A stretch of DNA of 64,000 nucleotides from Bacillota bacterium (GCA_023401925.1 JAEXDA010000048.1:1-64000), one strand, 5' to 3'. Shown: positions 16,445 to 26,193, counted from the stretch's first letter. A program made the numbers and translations. The notes: generated by a model from the sequence alone, not told the origin.

Positions 16445-16882
16445 TTATAACGTTTGCCCATACATATATTCTTCGAGATAACGATTTTTAACCTGAAATT
16501 CCTCCAGCTGATATTTAACGATATCACCAATTGAAACAATACCGATAATTCCGTCTTTCGTAACAATCGGCACATGCCGGATCCTGTTTTGCGTCATAAT
16601 TCCCATGATATAATCAATATCATCTTCTGGGATTGCGATAATAATATTCGTACTCATTAATTGGGACACTTTTTTCGATTTCAAGGTATCAAAATCGGAA
16701 TAAGCCGCACGCATAATATCCCGTTCGGAGATGATTCCCACCAGCTTCTTTTCGGCATCGATTACCACCAAGGAACCGATTTGATCTTCGATTAATTTGC
16801 CCATGGCTGAAAAAACAGGTTCATCCGGAGTAATGGTAATCACACTCTTGCCTTTATCCTTCAGTAAGTCCGCAACCTTCAT
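16445..16882 (-). CDS. CBS-domain pair protein
   Basis: A 145-residue protein made of two CBS domains. The first is VADLLKDKGKSVITITPDEP with IGSLVVIDAEKKLVGIISER. The second is VSQLMSTNIIIAIPEDDID with RIRHVPIVTKDGIIGIVSIG. Stand-alone CBS pairs bind adenine nucleotides or related ligands and act as energy or redox sensors; the partner is unknown. I start at the ATG at 16882 because GGGAGG lies at good distance, dropping twelve upstream codons. It is probably monocistronic. Confidence 0.93.
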   Translation of the reverse strand: MKVADLLKDKGKSVITITPDEPVFSAMGKLIEDQIGSLVVIDAEKKLVGIISERDIMRAAYSDFDTLKSKKVSQLMSTNIIIAIPEDDIDYIMGIMTQNRIRHVPIVTKDGIIGIVSIGDIVKYQLEEFQVKNRYLEEYMYGQTL

Positions 16883-17060
16883 TTGGTATCCCTCCCTTAT
16901 CCAATAAATACCCGGCAAATCCTTTCCACTGCTTGTTTTATGAAAACACGCGTTAAACGGATGCTGTCGGGTATCTTTTTTATAATAATAATATTGGCCA
17001 GATTTCTAAAAATACCTTTTGGGTTTGGATAAGTTCATTTTTTCACAAATGATCTTCGTT

Positions 17061-17564
17061 TTAGAGGGATTCCCGTTTTGAAATTTCTGCCGTTAAGCAT
17101 TCATAAATATCATTTTGCAAATAAAAATAGACCCGGGTAATTACAAATTTAGGGTGTTTGGAATGGGCCATCAGGTATTCCAGCAACTGTTTATGGTGAC
17201 ATAGATTGGGGTAAAGATAATCTTCGATTCCGGTAGCCAGGCGTAACCAGCCAAAATTGGAATAATCGTCCACTGTAACCACTTTGGAGTGCATCGTGTA
17301 CCCGATGGCAAATTTAACGGTTAATTCCTCGGGCAACAATTTGGTACGCAATGTCAAAAAGCCGTAATAATCACGGTACAATTTGACGGGATTCGGACCG
17401 CGATGATTTACTTTCGGAAGGTTTGGTTTTGTAATCAGCCCGGCATATTTCTGGTCATCTTTCGAGCCAATCAATACAAACCCTTGCAAAACCGGTTCTG
17501 AAAACTGGTACCAATCTTTGGGTTTTAAAAAATGGTCCGTGAGTTTAAGAATAGATTCAGACAT
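17061..17564 (-). CDS. Protein of unknown function at the end of the peptide transporter operon
   Basis: A 167-residue soluble protein that I do not recognise. It begins [20 protein letters not shown] and contains many aromatic residues (FSEPVLQGFVLIGSKDDQKY, YRDYYGFLTLRTKLLPEELT). It has no signal, membrane helix or catalytic motif. Its ATG overlaps the last codons of the OppF-type ATPase by eight bases, with AGGAGA upstream, so it is translationally coupled to the transporter. That position suggests a function tied to the imported substrate, but the sequence gives no further clue. Confidence 0.7.
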   Translation of the reverse strand: MSESILKLTDHFLKPKDWYQFSEPVLQGFVLIGSKDDQKYAGLITKPNLPKVNHRGPNPVKLYRDYYGFLTLRTKLLPEELTVKFAIGYTMHSKVVTVDDYSNFGWLRLATGIEDYLYPNLCHHKQLLEYLMAHSKHPKFVITRVYFYLQNDIYECLTAEISKRESL

Positions 17565-18537
17565 TCGTTTCTCCTGCTCGAAAACATTTTACAAAATGTT
17601 CGCTGCCGTGAAAAACTGCCGGTGGTTCTTGACAACGGCAAATATCCACCACGATGGGGCAGCGCGCCGCAAAACAGCAACCATTACTAAAATCCGCCGT
17701 ATTGTCGATCTCTCCGGTTAAAATGATTCTTTTTCTGGAATAATCCGGGTTTGGAACCGGTATCGCCGATAATAATGCTGAAGTATAGGGGTGCAAAGGC
17801 TTTTCAAATAATTCAGCCCCAGGCGATAGCTCCACAATTTGTCCAAGATACATCACTGCGACCCGATGGGAGATATGCTTGACCACAGCCAGGTCGTGAG
17901 CGATGAAAAGATAAGCCATTTGGAGTTCATTCCGCAATTCAATCAATAAATTAATGATTTGAGCCTGGATTGACACATCAAGCGCTGAAACCGGTTCGTC
18001 GCAAACCAGCAATACCGGGCTTAAAGAGATCGCCCGGGCAATGGCGATCCGCTGCCTTTGCCCTCCGGAAAACTCATGGGGATACCGGTAAAGAAATTGT
18101 GAAGATAACCCAACCCGTTCCAGGAGTGAAACGACTCTTTCCTTTTTTTCTTCCAGACTATTTACAAGGCCATGTTCAGCCAGCCCTTCTCCGACAAGGT
18201 CCAGCACTACGCGGCGAGGATTCAAGGAGGAATACGGATCCTGAAAAATAATCTGCATCCGGGTGCGGCATTTCAGTAATTCCCGCTTTGCCATTCCTAC
18301 CAGTTCGGCTCCTTCAAAAACGACCGAACCCCCGGTTGGCTTAATCAATTGGAGAATGCTTCGCCCGACCGTTGTTTTTCCGCAACCGGATTCTCCAACC
18401 AGGCCTAATGTTTCTCCGGGACGGATTTCAAAACTCACCCGGTCAACCGCCCGGACCCACTTAGTAACCCTCCCCATCAAGCCGGAACGGACAGGATAAT
18501 ATTTTTTTAAATTGGAGATTTGCAATATGCTGTTCAT
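17557..18537 (-). CDS. Peptide ABC transporter ATPase, OppF type
   Basis: A 326-residue ATPase of the oligopeptide/dipeptide group. Walker A is [13 protein letters not shown], the signature is [15 protein letters not shown], and Walker B is [19 protein letters not shown]. The C-terminal oligopeptide extension carries four cysteines in [20 protein letters not shown], as in ATPases reported to hold an iron-sulfur cluster. It powers import together with the OppD-type ATPase and the two Yej-type permeases upstream. The genes run in the order binding protein, YejB-like, YejE-like, D-type ATPase, F-type ATPase. Confidence 0.95.
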   Translation of the reverse strand: MNSILQISNLKKYYPVRSGLMGRVTKWVRAVDRVSFEIRPGETLGLVGESGCGKTTVGRSILQLIKPTGGSVVFEGAELVGMAKRELLKCRTRMQIIFQDPYSSLNPRRVVLDLVGEGLAEHGLVNSLEEKKERVVSLLERVGLSSQFLYRYPHEFSGGQRQRIAIARAISLSPVLLVCDEPVSALDVSIQAQIINLLIELRNELQMAYLFIAHDLAVVKHISHRVAVMYLGQIVELSPGAELFEKPLHPYTSALLSAIPVPNPDYSRKRIILTGEIDNTADFSNGCCFAARCPIVVDICRCQEPPAVFHGSEHFVKCFRAGETNV

Positions 18538-18687
18538 AGGAACACCACCAAGTAATTAGAAGTCAGAATAAAATCAAAGTCTTAACCATTTGTTTCTTTC
18601 AATACTCAATTCCAATCTATCTTTTCATAATTTCTTTTTCCGGGAATTATTGCATTTGAATAGGCTTCTAAGAGTTTACTTCCCTCT

Positions 18688-19656
18688 CTATTCCCACACC
18701 CAACACGCCACCGCATGTCCATCCTTTTTAGCAATTAACTTCGGTGTCTCTTTGCTACAAACATCCCTCGCTTTTTCGCAGCGGGGCGCAAAATAGCATC
18801 CCCGCGGCAAAGAAAAAGGATCGGGAACCATTCCCGGTATCGCATAAAGCTCTCCGGTATGATGCGGGCTTGGAATCGACCGTAACAGTCCTTCCGTATA
18901 GGGATGCATCGGATTGTTGAATATTTCCCGCATCGAAGCGATTTCCACTATTTTTCCGGCATACATCACCGCCACTCTTTGGGCGATTTCGGCCACAATA
19001 CCCAAATTATGAGTAATCATCAATAATGACATTTGATTTTCCGCTTGCAATTGCTGCAGCAATTCCAAAATCTGAGCTTGAATGGTTACATCCAAAGCCG
19101 TGGTCGGTTCATCCGCAATTAATAATTGGGGTCTACAAATCAGAGCCATTGCGATCATGGCCCGCTGCCGCATGCCGCCGGAAAGTTCATGAGGATATGC
19201 CTCATATTGCCGGGAAGGACTGGAGATTCCAACCTTTGCCAAAGCCTGAATCACACGTTCTTTAACATCTTTCTTGTTGACCGGATGATGATGAATCAGG
19301 AGCGACTCGCTGATTTGGGTGCCGATTTTCTGTACCGGATTAAAACTGGTCAAGGGTTCCTGAAAGATAATGCCGATTTCCTGACCCCGCAACCGAATTA
19401 AATCAGGTAAGGGCATTTTCAATAAATCGCGGCTTTTCCAAAGGAGTTTATCCGCTGTAATATTCCCGGGCGGGGAAGGAATGAGTTTCAAGATGGAAAG
19501 CGCAGTCACCGATTTACCGCAACCTGATTCCCCGACAAGGCCCAACGTTTCACCTTGCCCAAGATTAAAAGAAACCCCATCGACTGCTTTTATCAAACCT
19601 GCGCCGGTGGCGAAACGAATATTGAGATTTTGTATTTCTAAAATCGGCTGCTCCAT
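18688..19656 (-). CDS. Peptide ABC transporter ATPase, OppD type
   Basis: A 322-residue ATPase starting [20 protein letters not shown]. It has Walker [14 protein letters not shown], signature [16 protein letters not shown], Walker [20 protein letters not shown], and the C-terminal oligopeptide domain with [20 protein letters not shown]. In E. coli YejF both ATPases are fused in one chain; here they are separate genes as in Opp. The start is the ATG at 19656; the longer open frame upstream has no family sequence. A 150-base spacer without a gene separates it from the OppF-type gene. Confidence 0.95.
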   Translation of the reverse strand: MEQPILEIQNLNIRFATGAGLIKAVDGVSFNLGQGETLGLVGESGCGKSVTALSILKLIPSPPGNITADKLLWKSRDLLKMPLPDLIRLRGQEIGIIFQEPLTSFNPVQKIGTQISESLLIHHHPVNKKDVKERVIQALAKVGISSPSRQYEAYPHELSGGMRQRAMIAMALICRPQLLIADEPTTALDVTIQAQILELLQQLQAENQMSLLMITHNLGIVAEIAQRVAVMYAGKIVEIASMREIFNNPMHPYTEGLLRSIPSPHHTGELYAIPGMVPDPFSLPRGCYFAPRCEKARDVCSKETPKLIAKKDGHAVACWVWE

Positions 19657-19787
19657 CCTGCTTCCATAACCCCCAAGACCATCATCGCATTTTGTTATAA
19701 ACAACTATAAAACCAAAAGGAACCCATTCTATCAATCCCAATCCAATCACTAATGACCAGTAATCATTAACGAATACCCGCCTTTTC

Positions 19788-20825
19788 CTACTCCATTTTA
19801 CTATATTCCCGGGGATCGAAAGCCTCCCGGATCCCCTCTCCGACGAAAGCAATCAATAATAAAACGCTAAACAATGCAAGGGCCGGATAAAGAGAAAGCC
19901 AATACGAAGAAAGATTACCCATTCCCTGATGCATAAGTTCCCCCCAACTGGGAGTGGGGGCCGGCAAGCCAAATCCCAAATAATCAAGGGCCGATAGGGA
20001 GAAAATCGCACCAATCAAGTCAAAAGGCAAAAAAGTGATAATCGGTGTCAGAGCATTCGGTAGAATGTGCCGGAACATAATCTTCCCGTCTTTAACCCCT
20101 AAAGCCCTGGCGGCCTCGACAAATTGGGCCTCTCTCAATTTTAAAAACTCGGAGCGGATGAAAAAGGAAATCCCAATCCAATCAAAGAGAGCAAATATAA
20201 CTAATAAAGTTACAAAACTGGTTCCCAGGGAGCTGCCAATGATAATCACAATATATAAAAAAGGTAAAGCCGATATGATCTCAATCAATCTCTGCATGGT
20301 TAAGTCGAAAAAGCCGCCGATATATCCCTGCAGGGCGCCCATCATGACTCCCAAGACCATGCTGACGAAAGTAATCAACAAGGCAAAACTAAAACTTATC
20401 CGGTAACCGTACAATAACCGGGTTAAAATATCCCGGCCCCGGTCATCTGTACCAAGCCAGTTCTTCATCGTGGGAGGCGTAGGAGGATTACCGGGTAATT
20501 CCAATAAAGCTTCATTAGGACCATAAGGAATCGGAGGAAAAAGCATAAAATCCCCCCGATCCTTGTTGAAATTTTTACTTTTCTGAAGCTCTTTATAATT
20601 GGGGATATCGGTTGCGCCCAATCCAAAATGACTACCGTCATAAAAACTGACTACCGGAAAAAATAATTCCCCTTGGTATCCGACGATGAGCGGCTGATCA
20701 TTGGCGATAAAATTAGCGCCCAAAGATAAAATATAGGTGAGCAGCAATATCCAAAATGAAACAAAGGCCCGTTTCATCCGCTTAAATTTTTTAAAGCGCC
20801 GTAAGGTAATGGGAGAAATTCGCAA
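19788..20825 (-). CDS. Peptide ABC transporter permease, YejE type
   Basis: A 345-residue permease with the long periplasmic insertion of YejE-type proteins after the first helix (LLLTYILSLGANFIANDQPL, then FPPIPYGPNEALLELPGNPP). It carries the characteristic NWLGTDDRGRDILTRLLYGY and five more membrane segments. The EAA-type cytoplasmic loop, EAARALGVKDGKIMFRHILP, contacts the ATPases. In E. coli YejABEF imports microcin C and other peptides. The gene starts twelve bases after the YejB-like stop, in the same operon. Confidence 0.93.
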   Translation of the reverse strand: MRISPITLRRFKKFKRMKRAFVSFWILLLTYILSLGANFIANDQPLIVGYQGELFFPVVSFYDGSHFGLGATDIPNYKELQKSKNFNKDRGDFMLFPPIPYGPNEALLELPGNPPTPPTMKNWLGTDDRGRDILTRLLYGYRISFSFALLITFVSMVLGVMMGALQGYIGGFFDLTMQRLIEIISALPFLYIVIIIGSSLGTSFVTLLVIFALFDWIGISFFIRSEFLKLREAQFVEAARALGVKDGKIMFRHILPNALTPIITFLPFDLIGAIFSLSALDYLGFGLPAPTPSWGELMHQGMGNLSSYWLSLYPALALFSVLLLIAFVGEGIREAFDPREYSKME

Positions 20826-20836
20826 GCTAAGACCAC

Positions 20837-21862
20837 CTACTTAAATTTTATTCGTGGATCCACCATCACCAAACAAAAGTCAGAAATAATCCGCCCCAGT
20901 AAAACCAATAAACTAGATATCACAATCAGTCCCAAAGCCACCGGGTAATCACGGTTTACAATGGATTCATAGCCGAGCAGACCCATGCCGTCGATGGTGA
21001 AAATCGTTTCAATCAGCATTGACCCGGAAAGAATCACCCCGATAATCATCCCGATATTGGTGGCAATCGGAATCAAAGCGTTTCTGAGACCATGCCGAAA
21101 AACCGCTTGTTGATAGGTAAGCCCTTTGGCAAGAGCGGTCCGGATATAATCCTGATTCAGCTGTTCCATCAAGGAATTTTTCATCAGCAAGGTCAACGTG
21201 GCAAAACCGCCGATGGTGTAACAAAGAATCGGTAAAACCATATGGTGAGTATAGTCGAAAATCTTGGCCATCAGCGATAAGTCTTCAAAGTTATCGGAAA
21301 CCATCCCGCTGATGGGAAAAAGGTTCCAGAAACTGCCGCCGCCGAAAAGCACAATCAAGACCACAGCCAATACAAAGGAAGGTATGGAATAGCCCAGAAA
21401 TATCAACACACTGCTCCAATGGTCGAAAGGTTGATCGTGGACCAAGGCTTTTTTAATCCCCAAAGGAATACAAACCAAATAGGTGAAAAACATTCCAACC
21501 AGCCCAAAAGTGAGTGATACCGGAAAACGGCTGACAATGACTTCGAGGACCGGCTTTTCGTAAGCATAAGAGGTGCCAAGATCTAGCCGGATCAATTTAC
21601 CCAACCAGTTAAAATAACGTACTAAAACCGGCTTGTCAAAACCGTAATATTTTTTGATATTTTCGATTTCATAATGAGTCATTCCAGCCCGGCTGTTACT
21701 AATTCCGGCTGAAGCCCCTCTTTGTGAGGCTATTTTCATCTTTTGAATAGCCTGTTCTACCGGACCTCCGGGAACCATTTGCATCACAATAAAACAAGCG
21801 ATGGTGATCCCGAGAAGCGTAGGGATGATTAACAATAATCGTTTGATAAAATAAGCCCGCAT
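20837..21862 (-). CDS. Peptide ABC transporter permease, YejB type
   Basis: A 341-residue permease beginning MRAYFIKRLLLIIPTLLGIT, with the MVPGGPVEQAIQKMK segment and the extra loop (ASAGISNSRAGMTHYEIENI) usual in YejB. The GFDKPVLVRYFNWL motif and the EAA-like loop RTALAKGLTYQQAVFRHGLR follow, with six membrane spans. It pairs with the YejE-type permease downstream. Its ATG follows CGGAG at short distance and lies ten bases after the binding-protein stop. Confidence 0.94.
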   Translation of the reverse strand: MRAYFIKRLLLIIPTLLGITIACFIVMQMVPGGPVEQAIQKMKIASQRGASAGISNSRAGMTHYEIENIKKYYGFDKPVLVRYFNWLGKLIRLDLGTSYAYEKPVLEVIVSRFPVSLTFGLVGMFFTYLVCIPLGIKKALVHDQPFDHWSSVLIFLGYSIPSFVLAVVLIVLFGGGSFWNLFPISGMVSDNFEDLSLMAKIFDYTHHMVLPILCYTIGGFATLTLLMKNSLMEQLNQDYIRTALAKGLTYQQAVFRHGLRNALIPIATNIGMIIGVILSGSMLIETIFTIDGMGLLGYESIVNRDYPVALGLIVISSLLVLLGRIISDFCLVMVDPRIKFK

Positions 21863-21872
21863 GATTGCTCCG

Positions 21873-23627
21873 TTATTTGGTTATGGCTTGATCATAATAA
21901 ACTTCGGCCGGTACCCCGGGTAGAGCCTGGTTCTTTTTCAATGCTTCTTGATATCGCTTGACTTTCTGCGGATCGAACCACCAGTATCTGACGATTCCGG
22001 TGGAATATTTAGGGAACACCGTTTTTGGCATTCCAAAGACATTTTTGTATAAAACCCAGACACTATCGTTAGTCCAGAATAAAATATAAGGCATATCCCG
22101 GTAAAGAATCCGGTCAATCTTTTTGGTGATTTCATTGCGCTGGTTGACATTGAAAATGGGAGCCATCGAATCGATTAAGTGATCCACTTCCGGATTTTTA
22201 TAACCGCAGAGATTGCTGCCGCCAACTTCATCAGCATGTTTCGAATGCCATAATTGCTCCTCTCCTTCACTAAACAACTGGTCATCCCAAAAGATTGAAA
22301 CCGTATCAAACTTGTATTCATCCATCCGCTTAATCATCGTCGCCCAAGAGACCAATTCTAGATTAACTTTTACGCCAACTTTCCTGCAGTCTAGAGCAAA
22401 CTGAGTGTAATATTTCTCATAATCCTCCAGCGGATAGGTGAGCGTAAACTCCAGCCGTTCTCCCTGTGAGTTCAGCAAATAACCTTCCTTGTCCAAACGG
22501 GTATATCCGGCTTCCATGAGTAACTTTTTAGCCAGTGCCGGGTCATAATTGATCATCGGATTAGCTTGCTTGGGACCATAAAGAGTCGGAAAATACGAAG
22601 TCATCGGCTTTAATTGGTTATATTCCAGTTTTTCGATGATAGTTTTCCGATCCAACAAATGATTCAGCGCCTGACGAACCCGCAGGTCCTTAAAGATAGG
22701 CCTGCGCATATTCAACGCCAATCCTCCGAAAAGACGGGGAGTATAGTTATAAATTTTTTGTTTGATGATCCAGTTCTTCTGAAAACGCTCCGAATTGGTA
22801 TCCGTAGCCCAGCGTTTACCGGTGCTCACCGAAAAAGTATCGAAATCACCCTTTTTAAAAGATTCAAAAGCTACATTTTCATTCCGGATAACCTTATATT
22901 TGACCCGGTCGAAATTGTACATGCCTCGGCGGCTCAGCAACTGGTCGGCCCAGTAATTTTTCCTGCGGGTCAGTACGAAATAACGGCCTTCCTTAACTTC
23001 GCTTAATACATATGGGCCACTACCGGCTGGTAGACTCATATTAAAAGCCTTATTAAAATCCTTTCCACCAAATAAATGTTCAGGCAATGGTGCGAACTCC
23101 GCTACTACAACAAAATTATGATAATGAACTGTTTTGGCCGAAAACTCAATGGTATATTTATCGATTACCTTTGGACGGTTAAAACGGCTTAAAGACATCC
23201 GTTGTACTGAGGTGAGATTTTTGGGGTTCATAATCACATCGTACGTAAAGAGAATGTCCTCCGTGGTAATCGGCTTACCGTCAGCCCATTTAGCTCTAGG
23301 ATCAATTTTAACGGTAAATAGTTTCTTATCCGTGGAAACCATGACGGATTTGGCGATGAGTGGTTCAAATTCCAAGGTGTTGTAGTTTAAACTCATCAGG
23401 TTATCATAAACCAATTCAAATACGGCTGCCGTATCTGCAGCGTTGTTGACATAATAATTAAAGGATTTAGGAAAATCGGATATTTTCAAATTGAGCTCCC
23501 CGCCCCGAATTGCATGGGGATCCCCTACCGGGACATTCGGTAATTGAATTGCATATCCAGTTAAAGCGAACCCACCAACAATTGCCACTATTAAAATTAT
23601 AACGACAGCACGAGTAAAAGGTTTCAT
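21873..23627 (-). CDS. Peptide-binding protein, YejA/OppA type (SBP family 5)
   Basis: A 584-residue substrate-binding protein with a cleavable signal (VVIILIVAIVGGFALTGYAI) and no lipobox cysteine, so it would be free in a periplasm. Family 5 features are YVNNAADTAAVFELVYDNLM, IDPRAKWADGKPITTEDILF, the Ala/Gly-rich LPAGSGPYVLSEVKEGRYFV, and LRVRQALNHLLDRKTIIE. The length and the C-terminal PYILFWTNDSVWVLYKNVFG segment are YejA-like. It delivers peptides to the YejB/E-type permeases. It has GGGAGGTAGG upstream and is the first gene of the operon. Confidence 0.93.
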   Translation of the reverse strand: MKPFTRAVVIILIVAIVGGFALTGYAIQLPNVPVGDPHAIRGGELNLKISDFPKSFNYYVNNAADTAAVFELVYDNLMSLNYNTLEFEPLIAKSVMVSTDKKLFTVKIDPRAKWADGKPITTEDILFTYDVIMNPKNLTSVQRMSLSRFNRPKVIDKYTIEFSAKTVHYHNFVVVAEFAPLPEHLFGGKDFNKAFNMSLPAGSGPYVLSEVKEGRYFVLTRRKNYWADQLLSRRGMYNFDRVKYKVIRNENVAFESFKKGDFDTFSVSTGKRWATDTNSERFQKNWIIKQKIYNYTPRLFGGLALNMRRPIFKDLRVRQALNHLLDRKTIIEKLEYNQLKPMTSYFPTLYGPKQANPMINYDPALAKKLLMEAGYTRLDKEGYLLNSQGERLEFTLTYPLEDYEKYYTQFALDCRKVGVKVNLELVSWATMIKRMDEYKFDTVSIFWDDQLFSEGEEQLWHSKHADEVGGSNLCGYKNPEVDHLIDSMAPIFNVNQRNEITKKIDRILYRDMPYILFWTNDSVWVLYKNVFGMPKTVFPKYSTGIVRYWWFDPQKVKRYQEALKKNQALPGVPAEVYYDQAITK

Positions 23628-23845
23628 CTATCCTACCTCCCGGTTTCCAATCATTCTTGGTCCGTTATTTCGACGTAACTTTTAAAAACCCTGTAAATAA
23701 ATTGCTGGCAAAAGAATTTCCCATGTCCTTGGTATACATTATTCACATTGGCTATCATAAACTAAAAAAACGCTTCTGACAAAATTAATGAACTATCAAC
23801 AGTTGTTTCGGTTAAATGATTCCGCCATTCCATCAAAGGAATATT

Positions 23846-24218
23846 ATTGATGAAAAATATGTTTGTGCAGTCTGTGGTTGTGTCCATAATGGGAACGAAG
23901 CGCCGGATAAGTGTCCTCAATGTGGAGCATCCCCTGAGAAGTTTACGGAGAAAACCGATGCCGGGATGCAGTCGCTGATGACCATAAGATCGGAGTCATT
24001 GATCCGGAAGTGCTGAAGGCTTAAAAGCTAATTTTATGGGCGAATGTACCGAGGTTGGCATTTACCTTGCCATAAGGCCGTCAAGCCGATCGCAAAGGTA
24101 CCCGGAGGTAGCTAAACCTATACGCGAATCGCTTTCGATGAAGCCGAGTTCGACGCTTGTCAGAGGAAGAAAGACATGGAGCAGCCTTTAAGGAGCTATT
24201 GGAAGGTATTTTAAATAA
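23846..24218 (+). pseudogene. Rubrerythrin, broken by frameshifts
   Basis: The start encodes a rubredoxin-type domain, DEKYVCAVCGCVHNGNEAPD followed by KCPQCGASPEKF. The next pieces are in shifted frames: [14 protein letters not shown], then [13 protein letters not shown] at about 24030, and [14 protein letters not shown] diiron helix remnants to about 24200, ending GVLNK-like. In intact N-terminal-rubredoxin rubrerythrins the motif [20 protein letters not shown] begins the diiron domain. At least three indels or deletions separate the pieces. The family reduces hydrogen peroxide in anaerobes, so the cell must rely on another copy. Confidence 0.75.
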
Positions 24219-24275
24219 AAAAGCTGTTCAACGGAACATTAGTTCAATAAAAATTCATTTCCCGTTTAAATGAAC

Positions 24276-24307
24276 GGGGCTGTCTCAATTTACTTCTCGA
24301 CAGCCCC
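24276..24307. terminator. Terminator between rubrerythrin remnant and porin
   Basis: GGGGCTGTC and GACAGCCCC pair around a 14-base loop just after the porin stop on the minus strand. The stem resembles the GGGGCTGTTGC ends of the repeats at 25896 and 41453. Confidence 0.65.
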
Positions 24308-24316
24308 TTCTTGATT

Positions 24317-25288
24317 TTATTTGGATTTGAGTCTTAAACGAAGTAGGTGTTTTGTTTCTACATCTGCTGAAGTGAGTTTCATATATAAATTTGTTAACTC
24401 ATACTCAACCTGCCATCCGCTAGCGAATGGATAAATTGCTTGAAGGCCATATTGATTGTATTCTTTGGTGAAGATTATAGGATCAGTTTTATCAATGCCG
24501 TATTCAAGGCTGATTTGAGCTCCTTTTACACCACCAAGGTTGGTGAATAAAATACCAAAAATGGTTTCCGGATCTGGATCGGAATTTGTATACTCCACAT
24601 CATGACCGTAAACGTAAAATTTCACACTGTCAAAAGCCTGATACCATAAGTCCCAAGCAGTACCGGTCTCTACACCGCTAGTTGTATTACAATCATAGCC
24701 GTGAAGTTCCAATCCAACTTTTTGAGTCTTGAATCCCAACTTCAGATCATAAGCCCCATCCCGTACTTTACTGTCAGAACTTCCGTCAATCACATAGTTA
24801 GCGCCAGTATAGAATACAGACCCGAGTGGGACATCAATAGCAAGACTGCTCTGAGACCTTGGGAAAATATTATTCCCTGAGGCTTTCACCAAGACTCGGC
24901 TAGGAGTAATTTTCCAATCCCAGTTACCTATCCGAATATTTCCCCAACTTTTTTGCCAGTTAATCCAATATTCGTCTGCATAAAAATCCAATTGCGAATT
25001 AAGGTTATAATTTTGTTCGGTTGTCGGCTTTCCGGTAGTTTGCGTCCTTAACTGCATATGTCCGCTATACTTTGGATTTGTATCAGGTGCATAATCGACA
25101 ATAATACGAAAATCAGCATTATCATATGCTTCAGCTTGACTTCCGTTAGCAGCTTGATTTTTATCATTTCCGCTTATATTTATGTATTCATACCGGAAAT
25201 CAGTATTTACCGTTACTGCCGCTGAAGAAATACTGGCGATTGAAAGAATTAAAACGATCGAAATCATTAGTACAACTAGTTTCTTCAA
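24317..25288 (-). CDS. Porin-like outer-membrane beta-barrel protein
   Basis: A 323-residue protein with a signal peptide (MKKLVVLMISIVLILSIASI, cleaved at SSA-A). It then has amphipathic strands throughout, for example VTVNTDFRYEYINISG, DNADFRIIVDYAPDTNPKY, LDFYADEYWINWQKSWGNIR, YDLKLGFKTQKVGLELHGYD and WQVEYELTNLYMKLTSADVE, ending HLLRLRLKSK. About 14-16 strands fit a general or sugar porin. A similar layout is seen in porin-like proteins of Halanaerobiales and other diderm Bacillota. A cre-like operator at 25463 suggests catabolite control. The pectin-importer operon is the next upstream unit, so uptake of oligosaccharides is an attractive inference. Confidence 0.7.
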   Translation of the reverse strand: MKKLVVLMISIVLILSIASISSAAVTVNTDFRYEYINISGNDKNQAANGSQAEAYDNADFRIIVDYAPDTNPKYSGHMQLRTQTTGKPTTEQNYNLNSQLDFYADEYWINWQKSWGNIRIGNWDWKITPSRVLVKASGNNIFPRSQSSLAIDVPLGSVFYTGANYVIDGSSDSKVRDGAYDLKLGFKTQKVGLELHGYDCNTTSGVETGTAWDLWYQAFDSVKFYVYGHDVEYTNSDPDPETIFGILFTNLGGVKGAQISLEYGIDKTDPIIFTKEYNQYGLQAIYPFASGWQVEYELTNLYMKLTSADVETKHLLRLRLKSK

Positions 25289-25462
25289 ATGAATTTCCTC
25301 CCTCTAATTAAAAAATTTCAAAAGACACCCTACGATACCGAAAATACGTTTACCCAAATATTGCGAATAACCACCTCCTTACAAATCAATTACCAGAGCT
25401 TGTGTCTTCGTGTTACCACAACTCCAAGCAACCCTAAAATGTAATATTACAAAAAACAGCGA

Positions 25463-25476
25463 TGTAACCGCTTACA
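25463..25476. promoter_or_regulatory. cre-like operator upstream of the porin gene
   Basis: TGTAACCGCTTACA is a near-palindromic 14-mer of the LacI/CcpA operator type, 175 bases upstream of the porin start. Related sites lie at 42412 and 42573. Confidence 0.55.
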
Positions 25477-25895
25477 AACTGAAAAGTAATTATTTCAAAT
25501 TAAATCTCGATTTCAGCCATTTTTATTAAAATATCCGAATAATATCTTCTGATATTCAATCCATAATAAAATGATAGAAAAAAGAACTTTGCCAAATTTA
25601 ATATATCAGCGCAATATTTCTGCAGAAACGAAAACCGTATCCATCGCAACAACATATTGATCACGGTTTCATTATACAAAACCCTCTTCAAAAAAACCGC
25701 GCAGTTCTTGTCATTATATCGCTATTCTATGTATATTTTGACCAAGCCCGTTACCCGGTTCTTGGCTATTCGTTATTAGTCATTGGTTACCGGTAATTGG
25801 CCGGGTCTTGATTATGGATGATTTACTGTTCATTACAAACTATTCAACTTCAAATTTCGGTTTGATTAGCTTTCATCGGGGGTATAAAACAAAAA
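25477..25895. other. Intergenic stretch, no supported gene
   Basis: A 63-codon frame at 25691-25500 lacks a ribosome binding site and family sequence, so I do not accept it. Near 25760-25800 is a low-complexity GGTTACCGGTAATTGG / GTTATTAGTCATTGG patch of a degenerate repeat type also seen near 19745. Confidence 0.5.
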
Positions 25896-26163
25896 GGGGC
25901 TGATGCAAAATGAACAATAAAATTTTGCAGTTGCTTTGTAAAAAGCAAAAAGGATAGAACAAATAGCAGAAGAAACTGGGTATAGTTCAAAATAGACCAG
26001 AATTTCAGACTATTCTCCCCTCTCCATGAATAGTCTTTTCGAAATAGCTTCGTTTGGAGAGGGGAACGGGGGTGAGGTCAGTTTTTTAGGCAGCTTAATC
26101 ACATTCAAGCTAACATAAATTTAAAGGCTGTTGCAAACTTACTTTTAGTTTTGCAACAGCCCC
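25896..26163. mobile_element. Candidate 268-bp miniature inverted-repeat element
   Basis: GGGGCTGATGCAAAA at the left end is the inverse of TTTTGCAACAGCCCC at the right end (14 of 15 match). A third arm at 26126-26137 forms an internal hairpin with the right end. The middle contains a broken frame reading KAKRIEQIAEETGYSSK, which looks like a helix-turn-helix scrap, and a CCCCTCTCC/GGAGAGGGG hairpin at about 26017-26064. There is no transposase. A 119-bp relative lies at 41453-41571. Confidence 0.45.
26126..26162 (-). terminator. Terminator of the LplABC-type operon
   Basis: GGCTGTTGCAAA and TTTGCAACAGCC form a 12-pair stem with a 13-base loop, 31 bases after the stop of the binding-protein gene. 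Confidence 0.65.
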
Positions 26164-26193
26164 ATTGATTTATTCAAACTGCCGGGTAACTAC

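Noticed and set aside
25500..25691. 63-codon minus-strand frame upstream of the porin
   Set aside because: No ribosome binding site, AT-rich low-complexity product, no neighbour support.
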